Part shown: piece after piece, positions 43,020 to 54,825 of the stretch | Numbering within the stretch: the stretch's first letter is position 1 | Layout: every line of letters begins with the position of its first letter | Source of the DNA: Dictyostelium firmibasis | Lineage: Eukaryota > Evosea > Eumycetozoa > Dictyosteliales > Dictyosteliaceae | Direction: 5' to 3' | DNA length: 64,000 nucleotides | Assembly (NCBI GenBank): GCA_036169595.1 | Contig: CM069769.1 | Span: 3,226,001-3,290,000 of the forward strand | Program-made: the position numbers and the translations under genes | The notes under the pieces: generated by a model | The model's input: the letters and a program-made list of their open reading frames with translations, nothing else | What the model was told of the DNA's origin: nothing | Database searches by the model: none

Positions 43020-43565
43020 AAAAAAAAAAAAAAAAAAAAGAAAATTTTAAAATAATTGAAAAAAATATTAAAAAAGTGAAATTTAATCCAAAAAAAAAAA
43101 AATAATAAAAATAAAAAAATAAAAAAATAAAAAAATAAAAAAATAAAAAAAATAAATTAATTAAAAATTGTGTTAAATAAAAAAAAAAAAAAGAAAATTA
43201 AAACAAAAACAATCAAAAAAAAAAAAAATTTTCACACATTTTTTTCATTAATTCTTATCTTTTTTTTTTTTTTTTTTTTATATATAAATAATTTTTTGAT
43301 TTTATTTGTTTTTTTATTTATTTTTTATTTTCATATTTTTGTATTTTTTTCTTTTTTTTTTATATTTATTTCTATTTTCCATATTTTTTTTTTTTCATTT
43401 TTCCACCTTTTTTTTTTTTTTCATTTTTTATATTGTTTTTATATTTTTTTAGTTTCTTTTTTTCTTTTTTTTTTTCTTTTTTTTTTTTTTTTAAATTTGG
43501 ATCATTCTTTAATTTTACTTTATTAATTTTTTTTTTTTTTATTTTCTGAAAAAAAAAATTTTAAT
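41750..43565. other. Divergent intergenic region between PI3-kinase and makorin-type gene
   Basis: About 1.8 kb. Mostly A/T runs (very long poly-A at about 42975-43017), with mixed patches at 42059-42110, 42400-42480 (including CCAACACCGTTGG) and 42700-42990. The last contains a 41-codon ATG frame listed separately. Both main genes should have their promoters here. Confidence 0.45.
42705..42830 (+). CDS. Possible 41-residue hydrophobic peptide
   Basis: An ATG after an A-run (a good Dictyostelium start context) opens 41 codons ending in TAA: MIISVLYNLFGSLHLTIFNH and so on, ending LESVFGN. It uses less A/T-biased codons than the flanks and has about 25 hydrophobic residues. It has no recognised homologue and is short enough to be chance, so it is listed only as a candidate. 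Confidence 0.25.
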   Translation: MIISVLYNLFGSLHLTIFNHLNIISLTIIMFYSTLESVFGN

Positions 43566-43631
43566 ATGTCTTCAGGTATTAAATTATATGGATCTATTCT
43601 AAAGGTCTTAAAAGGTAATTTTTATTTTTTG

Positions 43632-43666
<35 letters not shown>

Positions 43667-44731
43667 AAATTTACCCACAAAATTATACTAATAATTTTTT
43701 AAAATAAAATAGATGAAAACAATAACCAATACCATCATAACCAACACCAACAACAGACCAATAATAACAATAATAATAATAATAAAACTATCAATTGTCC
43801 AGCATTGGTAAACAAGGAACAAAATATTTGTTTTTTTTTTTCAAGAAAAGGATTTTGTAGGAATGGTGATGATTGCAGATATATTCATGGTTGTCTATGT
43901 GATATTTGCAATAAAGCAATGTTAATACCCGACAATATTGAACAAAATCAAACCCATTACATTGAATGTCTATTGAATCAGGAGAATCAAGTTTTACGTC
44001 AAAATGAATCTATGAGACAATATGAATGCGAAATTTGTTTTGAATCAATAGTGGATAGTGGTAAAAAATTTGGTTTATTAAGTCATTGCCAACATAAATT
44101 TTGTTTAGATTGTATTAGAAGTTGGAGATACAGCGCAACTAACAGTGGTAGTAGTGGAAGTGGTGGCATTATTAATAGCAATATAATAAATAATGGTAGT
44201 ACTATTTTTTTTTCAACAAATCCAAATAATGATGGATCATTTGATATCTTCAATTCAATTAGAATATTTAACAATAATCAACAGTTAAGAAATCACGAAC
44301 AAATTCAACATGTTAGAAAATGTCCAACTTGTAGAATGGTCTCCTATTTTATCATTCCATCTGATATCTATGTAGATGGTGATGACAAAGAACAAATGAT
44401 TAATATTTATAAAATGAAATTATCAACTATTCCTTGTAAATATTTTGAAAATCAAGGCTATTGTAAATTTGGTTTAAACTGTATGTATAGTCACTCAAAT
44501 CAGCAATTCATTGAGGACTTTGAAAGTGATTTAACCAATTCAATACCAAATAATAATAATTATTATAATAATCTTTTAACCACATCAACAACCACAACCA
44601 CAACCACCACAATTCCATCTAATAGTACTGGCGATGATGACGATGTTAATGATGATGATGATGATGATGATGATGATAATCAAATTAATTTCAACTTTAA
44701 TATTAATGATGAAAGCAACTACTCTGATTAA
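43566..44731 (+). CDS. Makorin-type RING/CCCH zinc-finger E3 ligase
   Basis: Exons 43566-43614 and 43713-44731 encode 355 residues. A first CCCH finger (C-x8-C-x5-C-x3-H within ICFFFSRKGFCRNGDDCRYI) is followed by a Cys/His segment (CDICNKAML...HYIEC), a C3HC4 RING (CEICFESIVDS, HCQHKFCLDCIRSW, KCPTCRMVSYFIIPSDIY) and a second CCCH finger (CKYFENQGYCKFGLNCMYSH). The RING-to-CCCH linker and the FxIPS motif are diagnostic of makorins, RNA-binding ubiquitin ligases. The family usually has three or four CCCH fingers; only two are seen here. The C-terminus is a Thr/Asp-rich tail. The 16-residue first exon was joined by phase. Confidence 0.88.
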
Positions 44732-44964
44732 TAATAATTGTGGAAAATAAAGGAAAAATGTAGAAATATAGATCAATTGGTTTTCTTGGTCTTTTTTTTG
44801 AAGTTTTTTTTTCTTTAAAATAATTAAATAATACAAAATTTAAAAAAAAAAAAAAAAAAAAAGAGAAAAATAAAAAAAGGAAAAAAAAAAAGTTAGGGTC
44901 TAGAACAGAAATGATCCTAAGTAAAAAAAAAAAAAAGAAAAAAAATTTGAAAAAGTAAAATAAA

Positions 44965-45109
<145 letters not shown>

Positions 45110-45622
45110 TAAATAAAAATAAAAATAATAATAATAACAGATAATTTAATAGTGATTTTCAATAAATAATTGGAATTAATCGTAAAAAATTTGTTTTTTT
45201 TTTAATTTTACTTTTATTTATTTTTTATTGTCTGTGTGTGAGTGTGGGTAAATATTCAATTTGTGAATGTTGTACTTTTTGTAATTTCATTTACAAGAAA
45301 ATGTAATGTAAATGAAAAGAGTATTCTTATAATTGATTTGTAGATTGGCAACTTTTTTTTTTGAGTTCAATAAATTAAAATTGTAATTAAAATCCCACTA
45401 AAAAATTACCCCCATAATTTATTTCCAGACAAAAAAAAACAAGTAACAAATTTCATATCACAATGTTTTCAATACCATAATATCGTAATTAAAAATCTAT
45501 TTTCCAAGATGCATGAAAAAAAAAAAAAAAAAAAAAAAACTTTTTTTACTCAATAAATTCTTATTTTAATATGAAGAAGGAACCAAGGAGAGACTTGAAT
45601 TTTTTTTATTCAAATCAAATTG

Positions 45623-45660
<38 letters not shown>

Positions 45661-46001
45661 TGCTAGCATTTTTATTAAATAATAATAAAAATTAATAAAT
45701 TTCATTATTGTAAAATTATGTACAACTCACATATTTGATATAAATAGCAATAGAAAAAACAAGTTTTTTATCTACTGCTCAGATCACCCCCCCCCCCCCA
45801 AATACAAATTTGTTTTTTTTTTTTTTTTATTTTTATTTTTTATTATGTTTCATTGATTTTTTTTAATATTACAATGTTTTTATTGTACCCCCACTATATT
45901 ATTCAGTGCAATTTTAATTTTATTATTATAATATTTATTTTTATTTTATTTTTAATTTAATTTAATTTTATTTTTTTTATAATTATTTTTTTTTTATTTA
46001 A

Positions 46002-46027
46002 TATAAAAGTAGAAATTTTTTTTTTTT
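46002..46027 (+). promoter_or_regulatory. TATA box and oligo(dT) core promoter of the ponticulin-like gene
   Basis: TATAAAA at 46002-46008 followed by a T-run at 46016-46027, about 80-100 bp before the ATG. This TATA plus oligo(dT) arrangement is the classic Dictyostelium core promoter. Confidence 0.55.
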
Positions 46028-46108
46028 ATTAATCACTTTAAGTATATCTTTTAAATAACAAGTAATATATAAATTAATCTATTTCAAATAAAAAAAAAAA
46101 AAAAAGAA

Positions 46109-46633
46109 ATGAAATTCCATTATACCTTATTAGCTTTATTATCTCTTTTGGCTTATGTTAATGGTCAATCATATGATCACTTTACAACAACCTTAAGCAA
46201 CCAAACACCAGCTTGTTCAGCTCCAGTAGATGCTGCATTAAATGCATGTGTTAATGTTTGTGGAAAATATGTTAAATATACCGCTGGTACAGGAACTAAT
46301 GCCTTCACTTTTACTGAATACTCTAATGCTGATTGTTCCACTCAAGTTAATCCAGCCGTAACCAATAATTTCGTTTGTGGAGACGAAACAACTTCACATT
46401 CAATAAATACCAATTGGTCCACAGTTTGTAAACTTCAAGTTACCCCAACTCCATCTGTAACTCCATCCGTAACCCCAACTGTCACACCAACCCCAACTCC
46501 ATCTACACCATCACCAACTCCAACTGCCACAACTGGTGCTGCCACTACTTCTTCGACAACCACCGGTTCTGCTTCAACTGTTGCTGCCAGTCTCTCACTC
46601 ATTATATTCTCAATGATTCTTGCTCTTTGTTAA
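46109..46633 (+). CDS. Ponticulin-like GPI-anchored surface protein
   Basis: A single exon of 174 residues. Cleavable signal peptide (MKFHYTLLALLSLLAYVNGQ), a ponticulin-type domain with paired cysteines (PACSAPVDAALNACVNVCGK, NADCSTQ, NNFVCGD, STVCK) at about 34-109, a Thr/Pro/Ser-rich stalk built on PTPS and VTP repeats at about 110-150, and a hydrophobic C-terminus typical of GPI attachment. Ponticulin is the plasma-membrane protein that binds and nucleates actin; relatives with this layout are known as ponticulin-like proteins. Actin binding by this copy is not shown by the sequence. Its codons are noticeably richer in C-ending (for example ACC, GCC) than its neighbours, a mark of high expression. 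Confidence 0.85.
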   Translation: MKFHYTLLALLSLLAYVNGQSYDHFTTTLSNQTPACSAPVDAALNACVNVCGKYVKYTAGTGTNAFTFTEYSNADCSTQVNPAVTNNFVCGDETTSHSINTNWSTVCKLQVTPTPSVTPSVTPTVTPTPTPSTPSPTPTATTGAATTSSTTTGSASTVAASLSLIIFSMILALC

Positions 46634-47330
46634 AAGTTTACAATATGAAATCAATATTTGAACTGTTTTTTTAATTTATAAAAAAATTTCTCAAATACAA
46701 TAATAGTAGTAATAATAATATAGTAAAATTAATAATTACAATAAAAATATAAATAAAAATAAAAATTTACCAAATTAATTTTTATAAAATAAATTTTAAA
46801 TTTTAAAAAAAAAATTAACTATTTTCATATAATTTTAGGATTTTAATTAATTAATCTACAAATTATAGTATATTTCTTAAATTTCCCTAATTTGGTTTTT
46901 GTGTTTATTTTTCTCCTTATTTAATTTAACCACTTTCTTTAATCCCAAAGATTAAAAAAATAAAAAAAAATTTTAAAAAAGTATGGTGGTTTTAAATTTT
47001 TTTTAAAAAATAACCAAAGAATATTTTTTTTTAATTTTAAAGAAATTTATTTTTTCTCACATTTCATATTTAATATGAAAAATGACATTTTTTCATTTCT
47101 TATGGTTTGATGTAAACAAGAATTATCATCTGTTTTAAAGTTATGTTAAGAAAATGAAATTTCTTATTTTGATATTTTAAAAAAACTGTCTACTATACAT
47201 TCAAATGAAATTATATAAATAACAATAAAAAAAAAAAAAAAGGTAATTTTAAAATTATATTATTAAAACTAAAAAAACTAATTATAAAACTATTATAATT
47301 TTACTAATTATTCTAAAAAAAAAAAAAAAA
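46634..47330. other. Intergenic region upstream of the glycosyltransferase gene
   Basis: About 700 bp, A/T-rich, with no clear open frame; 47080-47160 is somewhat more mixed (TTTAAAGTTATG, GATGTAAACAAG). It presumably carries the promoter of the gene starting at 47331. Confidence 0.4.
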
Positions 47331-48724
47331 ATGAAAATAGTTTTCTTTTGTTTTGGAACAAGAGGTGATGTTCAACCATCATGTATATTAGCAAATGAAT
47401 TAAAAAAAAGAGGTCATTATTGTTTAATAGTTGGTGAAAATAGAATTAAATATGTAGTTGAAAAATTTAATTTGGATTTTAATTCTATTGATGGAGACAT
47501 TATTGATTTATTAAATGATGATCAAAAAGGAGATTCATTAGAAACTTTTTCACCACAAGAATATGGAAGCAGATTTTTTGAAAAAAGGATGGAATTAGAT
47601 AAACAAAATCTTGGAAGATTGAATCAACTCTATTATTCATCAATTGGAATGGATTTAATAATTCAATCTGCTGTAATTCCTACTGAGGCACAATGCGTTA
47701 AAGATAAATTAGGAATTCCATTTATTGCCCTCACATTAGTTCCAATATTTCCTACATATGAAGCACCATTCTTATTATTAAATATTAAAAATCTTCATAT
47801 TCCATTCATTAATAAATTAACTCATTCATTATTTAATAATAAATTTGCAAAATTGTAAGTAGGCAAAAAAAAAAAAAAAAAAAAAAAATAAATCTTTTAA
47901 AATATTGATCTTTTTTTTTTTTTTTTTTTTTTAGAGAATGTAAAAGGGTTGATCGTTGGAGAAAAGAATTAGGTTTGGAAAGTTTAAAAATTGAATTTTT
48001 TGAAAATATTAGAAATAATGAAGGATATTGTAAACAGATTGCTGCATTTGATAAAGTTTTATTGCCAAATCAAAAAGTTCCAAATGATTTTAAAAGTCAT
48101 TGGAATGTTATTGGGTTCTTATTTCAAAATGAAATTAATATAAATAATATTCCAGAGAAATTAATAACATTTTTTAAAGATAATGAGATTAATGAATTCA
48201 CTAAAAAAGAAGATTTACCTATTGTTTTTGGATTAGGTAGTATGCCAATTTCAAATAAATCATTACAAGAAAAAATAATATCAACGTTAAAGTATACCAT
48301 AGATAAAATGGGTAAACAAACTAAATGGGTAATTTTAAATAATTGGAGTAATTTTGAAACTATTGATAATGAGAATGTTTGCCAATTAAATAATGTAGAT
48401 CATTTATGGTTATATCAATATAGTTCAATTTCAATTACTCATGGTGGAGTAGGGTCAATTGCAAGTATATTAAAATGTGCGATACCTTCAATTATTTTAC
48501 CATTATATTTTGATCAACCATTCTGGTCAAAACATATAAATTCACTTGGTACAGGAATTGGTTTAAATGGTCTAAAATTAAAACAAAATCAATTATTAGA
48601 TTCAATATTAAAAATTAAATCAAATTATCCACAATATAAAAATAGATGTCTAGAAATTTCTTCAAATCTTTCAGATGATTCATTAGAAATGGCAATTAAA
48701 ATTATTGAAAATCATCAAAATTAA
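47331..48724 (+). CDS. UDP-glycosyltransferase, sterol glucosyltransferase-like (GT28/GT1 fold)
   Basis: Exons 47331-47854 and 47935-48724 encode 437 residues. The start MKIVFFCFGTRGDVQPS is the donor-family hallmark (GTRGDVQP) of sterol and lipid glucosyltransferases. The C-terminal half contains the nucleotide-sugar site (SISITHGGVGSIASIL, then IILPLYFDQPFWSKHI), which fits the THGG...DQPFWA pattern. It lacks the GRAM/PH domains found in fungal and larger Dictyostelium enzymes, so it is a short, soluble form. The acceptor is not predictable from sequence. Confidence 0.85.
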
Positions 48725-48760
48725 AAAAAAGTATTAAATAAAAAGAGATGTATTATTATT

Positions 48761-48797
<37 letters not shown>

Positions 48798-48916
48798 TTT
48801 AATTATATTATTTTTTTGTTTGTTTTGTTTAATTTTATTTATTTTCATATTTGATTAATACAATTTATATTATTTGGCTTTTTTTTTTTCTTTTTCTTCA
48901 TATTAAATAATTTTTT

Positions 48917-51853
48917 TTATTGGATTGTACATTTACAACATCTCTTTTTATCTTCATCCTCGCCATCTTCATTTACATTTTTCTTTTTACCAGAGATTAA
49001 GCCAGCATTTTCTAAATCTCTATCATCTTGATAGTTATTAGTTGAACTTTCATCATTAAGTGAATATTTCTTTGATGGTAAAGGCATATCATCACCAAGA
49101 ATATTGGCGAGTGATTCAGGTTCGTTAGAGTCATTATTTGTTGTTGGTGTATTATTAATATTTATATCACCACTTAAATTTAAATTATGTTTTGCTTTTG
49201 AAGTTATTATAGTTGGAGCTGGAGCGTTTGATGATGAAGGTAAATTAAATTTAGAGAAATAACGATTTTCTGATGACGAAACATCAGTGCTTGAAATCTT
49301 TTTAATTTGTCTCTCTCTTTTTGGTCTTCTTGTTGTTGCCATTTGTTCCAGTTGGTCTGAATAATTCCTATTACCTGAAGATGATTCATTATTTGAATTG
49401 TTTCCATTGTTATCATTTTCACCATCTCCATCGTTGTCACCATTTTCGTCTTCATCGTCATTATTATCACTGGTTTGGTCATCTTCATCAGGTTTTTTTT
49501 GTTTCTGTTGTTGTACAACGACAACTGGTGGAGCTCTTAATGATTTAATTCTTACTCTAGAGTTTAGTAATGATTCAGAACTTGGCAAATTTTTCTTTTC
49601 TTCACCAGACTCTTTCTCTTCAACGATTTGCATACCAGATGCAATGGCGATAGCTTTGAGCCATTTCTCCTTATCTTCTGTTTTATCTGCTGCTAAGAGT
49701 ATATTTCTACGGAAAGCACTAATAACTTCGAAACTATTGGTTTTATTTGTACTATGTGGTGATTGATCGATACGACATCTCTCTAAAGGCATACTACCAT
49801 TTGGTGTTACTGAATCGATATTACCCTTTTCAAAGTCAGACTCTTTCAAAGATGCATAATAAAGATTTGAACCTTGAATGAAGAAGAATCTCTTTTTCCA
49901 CTCTTTATTCAACTGACCCATCTTATAGAGGAAACCAGTCATTGTTACGTCTTGTAGACTAATTGAAGTGAGTTTAGATTTTATTTTATCACCAACAGAG
50001 AAAGCGAAACGACCAGATTCAACAAAGATTTGCTCTGGTAACAACATTACATCGGGTAACATAAAGGTGGTTTTCTCTTTCTTGTTGAAAACATTCTTCC
50101 AAATGATTTTCGATTTAACGTCTTCGATTGTTGGTAGTACAATTTTATTTGCTTTTGCCATTTTACCCAAACTAATGATCCATTTATCGTAGGCTTTTGG
50201 ATCATCGACTACTTTGAAGTTAAAATTACGATCTTTAGTTTGCAATTGGAATTTAACTTTTTGGCCTGGTTTTGGTGCACAACCGAAATCGATCAAACAA
50301 ACCATACCTTGAGGTGCGAGATCACTTTGTTCGAGATACCAAAACAAGAAATATGACTTTATGGTGAACCAACGTTTCTTTGACATTACATTGATTTGAC
50401 CATCCTTTAAGAGATAACCACTTTGAATTGGATCGGTTTTCGACCAATTATGATCGATCTCCAAGATCTTGTCAATGTCAGCACTTGCCATAACTTGATT
50501 TCTAGCGGCTAAATGTGAGAGTGATCTAAGTTCGTAGAGAATGATACTGTTGTTATTGTACTCTAACGCTCTAGAGAAACTTGCTGCTGCAGATGCAAAG
50601 TCATCTTGTGAGAATTCTTCATAGCCTTGTTCAATGGCTTTATTCACTTTATCAACCTCCACGGTGTGATTGTATTGTTGTTGAACGTATTTGATACGTT
50701 CATTATTTGGTGACTTTGCGAATGCCCTATCTATCAATGGTTGAACTTTCTCCAATTGATTAGCTTCCATTAGAACTTGAGCCATTTTAATAAAACCTTC
50801 GAAACCTTTATCATAGGTGATAAATTTAACATTGTTTTCAATGGCAGATTTGAAATGTTTCAATGCTAAACAACAATCGACCATCAACGAATAAATAAAT
50901 GGATCAGTTGGATAATTTGAAATGGCATCTTTAAATTGTTGTAATGCCTCCAAATGTTTACCTTCTAATAATAAAATTTTACCACAATATATCGAATCCC
51001 AAATTCTACGATATTTATACTGAAATTGAACTTCAATTCTACCAACAATTTCATCTTCATCAGAGAATTGATCATATTCATTACCAATCATAGAATTTGA
51101 ACTGTTTTCACCACCTTCTGTATCATTATTACTGTTGTTATTGTTATTTTCTTTTGAATTTTTATGCTTCTTTGTTAAATTAATCCATTTTGCAAATGGT
51201 TTTTGTTCCCAAAGATGTGGTTCATCTAAAAGGTTAATTACAGCACCACCAATTAGAAATGACTCTTTCTCACCACTGTTTAATGATACTTCGAATGTTA
51301 ATTCTGCGCATGGATGTAGGATATTGAATGAATGTGATTGATTACTCCATTTTGGTTCGGTCACATCTGGTGATGTCACCGTTTTAAATTTTTGTTCCTC
51401 TGTAGTAACTGTACAAACTATACCTGTCTCTGCTGTATCGGTAGATGGAATTTCAGGTCCTTTTTCTGCTGGAGGTGCTGCTGCTGCTGTTGTTGATGAT
51501 GTATCTTTACCAACTGTTGCAATCGTATCTATAATACCTGTAATTGGTGTAAAAATTGGTAATACATTTGATTTTGAAAAATTTTGAATCTTTTCAATTG
51601 ATTGAAGAATTGGTGATGAAAATGGATCGAATATTGCACCTACAATTTCTTCTGCTGCTGATTTTTTATCTTGAGTAATATTCAAATTTTGTGCTTGAAT
51701 AACTAAAAATTTTTATTATTTTTTTTATTTATTTAAAATTATTATTAATTTTTTTTTTTTTTTTTATAATTCCTTAAATTTAATTAATGTGTATATTAAT
51801 TATATGAATGAATACCTACTAGTCACAAATAATTTTCCTTGTACTCCTTCCAT
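48917..51853 (-). CDS. C2-TPR-PH-PH multidomain protein with CaaX-like C-terminus
   Basis: Exon 1 is 51820-51853 and exon 2 is 48917-51702, joined in phase to 939 residues. The joined start MEGVQGKLFVTIIQAQNLNI opens a C2-like domain that seems interrupted by a long insert and continues at KWSNQSHSFNILHPCAELTF. Helical TPR repeats follow (about 235-420: GKHLEALQQFKDAISNYP, DDFASAAASFSRALEY), then a PH domain at about 440-530 (SGYLLKDGQINVMSKKRWFT) and a second at about 600-695 (TGFLYKMGQLNKEWKKRFFF). An acidic and Asn-rich region precedes the end KKRCCKCTIQ. That end fits a CaaX-type prenylation site with nearby Cys, which would hold the protein on a membrane. The function is unknown; lipid-regulated scaffolding is an inference. 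Confidence 0.82.
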
Positions 51854-52300
51854 TTTAGAATTTAATTTATTTATGTAAAATTATGTTTAATACATGAAAG
51901 GAGTTTGTTACATATATTTTATAAATTAAATAAAAAGGGTTAATAAGAAAATAAAAAAAAATAAAAAAATAAAAAAAAAAAAATAAAGATTCACGATATT
52001 TTTTAATTTTGAAAAAAAAAAAAAAAAAAAAATTAAAAAAAAAAAATTAAAAAAAAAAAAAATAATTGTGGATGGTTTTAGTGACATCACAAAAAAAAAA
52101 AAATAATTTGAAAAAAGTGAGTGGTTTTGGTTCAAATAAAACTGAAAATTCAATATCTTGCATTTTTGAATTTTCCCTTCCTTTTTTTATTTTTTTTTTA
52201 TTTTAAGTTATTATTATAAAAAAAAAAAATCTAAAAAAAAATCTAAAATCTGGGTGATATCTAAAAAATAGATATAAATATATATTTTATTTAAAAAAAT
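51854..52300. other. Gap between the C2-TPR-PH gene and the secreted EGF-like gene
   Basis: A/T-rich, with several A-runs (52013-52062) and the short repeat CTAAAAAAAAATCTAAAA near 52230. It should contain the promoter of the minus-strand gene that starts at 51853. Confidence 0.4.
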
Positions 52301-53572
52301 TTAATGAGTAGCACATGATGGATAACCTTGGTTCCAAACTATTTCACCACCATTACCACATAAGGTACAATCATTACCACTAAAACCAGGTAAACAAGAA
52401 CAAGTACCATTACAAATTATGAATGGTGTTGAACCACATTGATAAGCTGCATAACATGTTTTTGGTTTACCTAAAGCATTCAATGGTGTACACATTGGTA
52501 TACCATTACTATCCCAAAGTATCATACCATTATCACATTGTTTACAATCATCACCTTTAAAACCTACAGCACATTGACATTGATTATCACTTACTGGTGT
52601 ATATAAAATAGTAACTTGTGGATGATTACCAGTGGTTGAAACACTTTTAACTACACCAGAATCAGTTTGATAGAAAATGAAATCTCCTGCACCACTATCA
52701 GTGGTCATAGCAACTACATTTTCAGCAACTAATTTTCTAACTCTACTTGAATCACCATTCTTTGGATAACCTTTAATACCACCACTATAAGAGAAATACA
52801 TATAATCACTAGTTAACACAAATCCACTAATACTATTAGCTGATGCTAATTCACTATCTGTAACTAATAATTGTAATTGATCTTTAGTACAATTGGAGCA
52901 GTTGAGTGAGCCTTTTAAAAATTGACCTTGATAAGTTGTCATATACATATCGTCACCATCGATTTCTAATCCATTTACAATTTGAGATTGGTATAATAAT
53001 TTTGCTTGTTGAGCATCACTTCTATCTGTTGGATATTTATTTAAGCCATAAATACCATAACCACCATAAGCAAAGTAAGCATTACTATCATTGGCTTTAC
53101 TAAATGCTGGAACGAATGGTGTATTGAAAATATTAAAAACTGGTTCAATTACATTAGTTTCTTGATTGTAAATTGAGAATATTGGACTTCCTCTTTGATT
53201 GAATCTTACATAATATCTATTCAATTGTGGTAAATATTTATAAAAATAATCAAATGCAGTATAACCTGGACCATCTAAAATTTCACCAAATATATCAAAT
53301 CTTTTAGTTAATTGACATCCACCACTTGATGGTACTGAAAAAATTGATGGTAATCCGAATTCACCATTACCTTGACTACTATTATATTTACCACTGAAAA
53401 TTACATTTCCATTACCATCATATCCTAAACCACGATATAAATTTAAATTACCATTACAACTTGAATATGGATAACCTTGTTTACATTTATCATCACATTG
53501 TCTTGAATAAACTAATCCAATCACAATTGCTAAACTTAATATAAAAATTGATAAAATTTTTAATTTTTTCAT
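52301..53572 (-). CDS. Secreted EGF-like cysteine-rich protein
   Basis: A single exon of 423 residues. Signal peptide at 1-23 (MKKLKILSIFILSLAIVIGL), CDDKCKQGYPYSSC near the mature start, a middle of repeated YG/G-rich beta-strand-like segments without obvious membrane spans (YFYKYLPQLNRYYVRFNQRG, GGYGIYGLNKYP), and a C-terminal Cys-rich part at about 330-423 with EGF-like modules (CQCAVGFKGDDCKQC, CNGTCSCLPGFSGNDCTLC). No membrane or GPI signal follows, so the protein is probably released. The pattern resembles the large Dictyostelium family of secreted EGF-like proteins; the function is unknown. Confidence 0.82.
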   Translation of the reverse strand: MKKLKILSIFILSLAIVIGLVYSRQCDDKCKQGYPYSSCNGNLNLYRGLGYDGNGNVIFSGKYNSSQGNGEFGLPSIFSVPSSGGCQLTKRFDIFGEILDGPGYTAFDYFYKYLPQLNRYYVRFNQRGSPIFSIYNQETNVIEPVFNIFNTPFVPAFSKANDSNAYFAYGGYGIYGLNKYPTDRSDAQQAKLLYQSQIVNGLEIDGDDMYMTTYQGQFLKGSLNCSNCTKDQLQLLVTDSELASANSISGFVLTSDYMYFSYSGGIKGYPKNGDSSRVRKLVAENVVAMTTDSGAGDFIFYQTDSGVVKSVSTTGNHPQVTILYTPVSDNQCQCAVGFKGDDCKQCDNGMILWDSNGIPMCTPLNALGKPKTCYAAYQCGSTPFIICNGTCSCLPGFSGNDCTLCGNGGEIVWNQGYPSCATH

Positions 53573-53584
53573 TTTTTAATTATT

Positions 53585-53625
<41 letters not shown>

Positions 53626-54084
53626 AATAAATTTAAATAAATAAATAAATAAACAAATAAATAAATAAATAAATAAATAATAAATATATAGATGAATGAA
53701 TGAATAAAAAAATAATTTTAATTTTTTTTTTTTTTGTTTTTTTTGAATAAAAAAAAAAATTATTTAAATCATTAAAAAAACAAAAGTTTACATACATAAA
53801 CATGATGTTTAACCACCTTAATATAAATGGGAGTAAAAAAATTTTAACACATACGTCATTTTTTAAAAACTTTATTTGGAAATGGAATAAATAAGTGTAA
53901 GTGCATAATTTTACCACCACTTTTAAAAATTTTTTTACCCCCACTCAGTTTAATTTTTTATATGAATAGTTTAAATTTTCAATTTAAATGCAAACTGTTG
54001 ATGTTATTGAATAACCAAATAAAGATCAAATGAAAAAGGTTCTAGAAGTTTTTAATTTTAATTTTTTAATATATATTTTTTTTT
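53573..54084. other. Gap upstream of the secreted EGF-like gene
   Basis: A/T-rich, with a T-run at 53593-53620 and an AAAT/AAAC array at about 53630-53682. The segment 53790-53945 is more mixed, including TACCCCCACTCAG at about 53934-53946, a C-rich motif of the kind bound by G-box factors. No gene was seen. Confidence 0.4.
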
Positions 54085-54378
54085 TTATTCGATAGGTTCC
54101 AAAGTTTTAATTTGGAGTTCAACAACTTTTCCTTCAATAAATTTAACCAATGATAAGAAATGTGGTGAATTTTTATGAAATTCATATGCAGCCATTGATT
54201 TATACTCTTCATAGATGTAAAAAGTATTTGGGTCATTGCAATCTTGATTTAAATCATATTTAATTGTACCTTCTTCTTTTCTTGATTCTTGAACTACTGT
54301 TTTAAAGAATTCAATAAATTCTTTATTGAATTCTGGATAGACATTTGCTATTGCTAATACATTTACTTGGCCTGGCAT
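54085..54378 (-). CDS. Small ABM-type (antibiotic biosynthesis monooxygenase-like) protein
   Basis: 97 residues from the first ATG, MPGQVNVLAIANVYP; the in-frame sequence upstream of it has no ATG. The pattern of a short ferredoxin-like fold is clear: KEFIEFFKTVVQESRKEEGT, YDLNQDCNDPNTFYIYEEYK and AYEFHKNSPHFLSLVKFIEG. The EGxxxYxL and FxxxExYxxxxAxxxHxxSPHF motifs are those of YgiN/ABM proteins, which bind or oxidise quinone-like or heme-like molecules. No cofactor site can be read from the sequence; the substrate is unknown. Confidence 0.9.
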   Translation of the reverse strand: MPGQVNVLAIANVYPEFNKEFIEFFKTVVQESRKEEGTIKYDLNQDCNDPNTFYIYEEYKSMAAYEFHKNSPHFLSLVKFIEGKVVELQIKTLEPIE

Positions 54379-54825
54379 TATTATTTTTTTTTTTCTCGAA
54401 GTCTTTAATTTCAAAAATATTTTTTTTTTTTTTCAAAAAAAAATGTTAAAAATTTTTGTTTTAATAAAAATAAAAATAAAAATAAAATAAAAATTAAAAT
54501 TAGATTCAAAGAATTCAAAAAAAATTGTTACTCAATCAAAAATATCCAAAAAAAGTAATGAAATAAAATTAAATTTTTAAAATTAAAAAATTTTTAAAAA
54601 AAAAAATAAAAATCCATTTTTGTTCTCAAATTCTTAATTATTTAAAAAACAAACAAAATGAGAAAAAAAATGAAAAAAAAAAAAAAAAAAAAAATAAAGT
54701 TTTATTTTCATAAAATTATTTTTATAATTTTTATTTTTTTTTTTTTTTTCTATATTACAAATATTATTTATTTCACCTTTTAAAATAATAGTAAATAGAA
54801 ATTTTTTAAATAGATTGTTTATAAT
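54379..54825. other. Divergent promoter region between ABM and OTU genes
   Basis: About 450 bp, dominated by A/T runs (poly-A at about 54673-54693, poly-T at about 54735-54749). It must serve both genes; no motif stands out. Confidence 0.4.

Noticed and set aside
45285-45317. Perfect 11-bp inverted repeat TTTCATTTACA/TGTAAATGAAA as a second SECIS
   Set aside because: It shares stem words with the Sep15 SECIS but lacks the ATGA/GA quartet strands, and no gene with an in-frame TGA lies upstream. Kept only as an intergenic hairpin.
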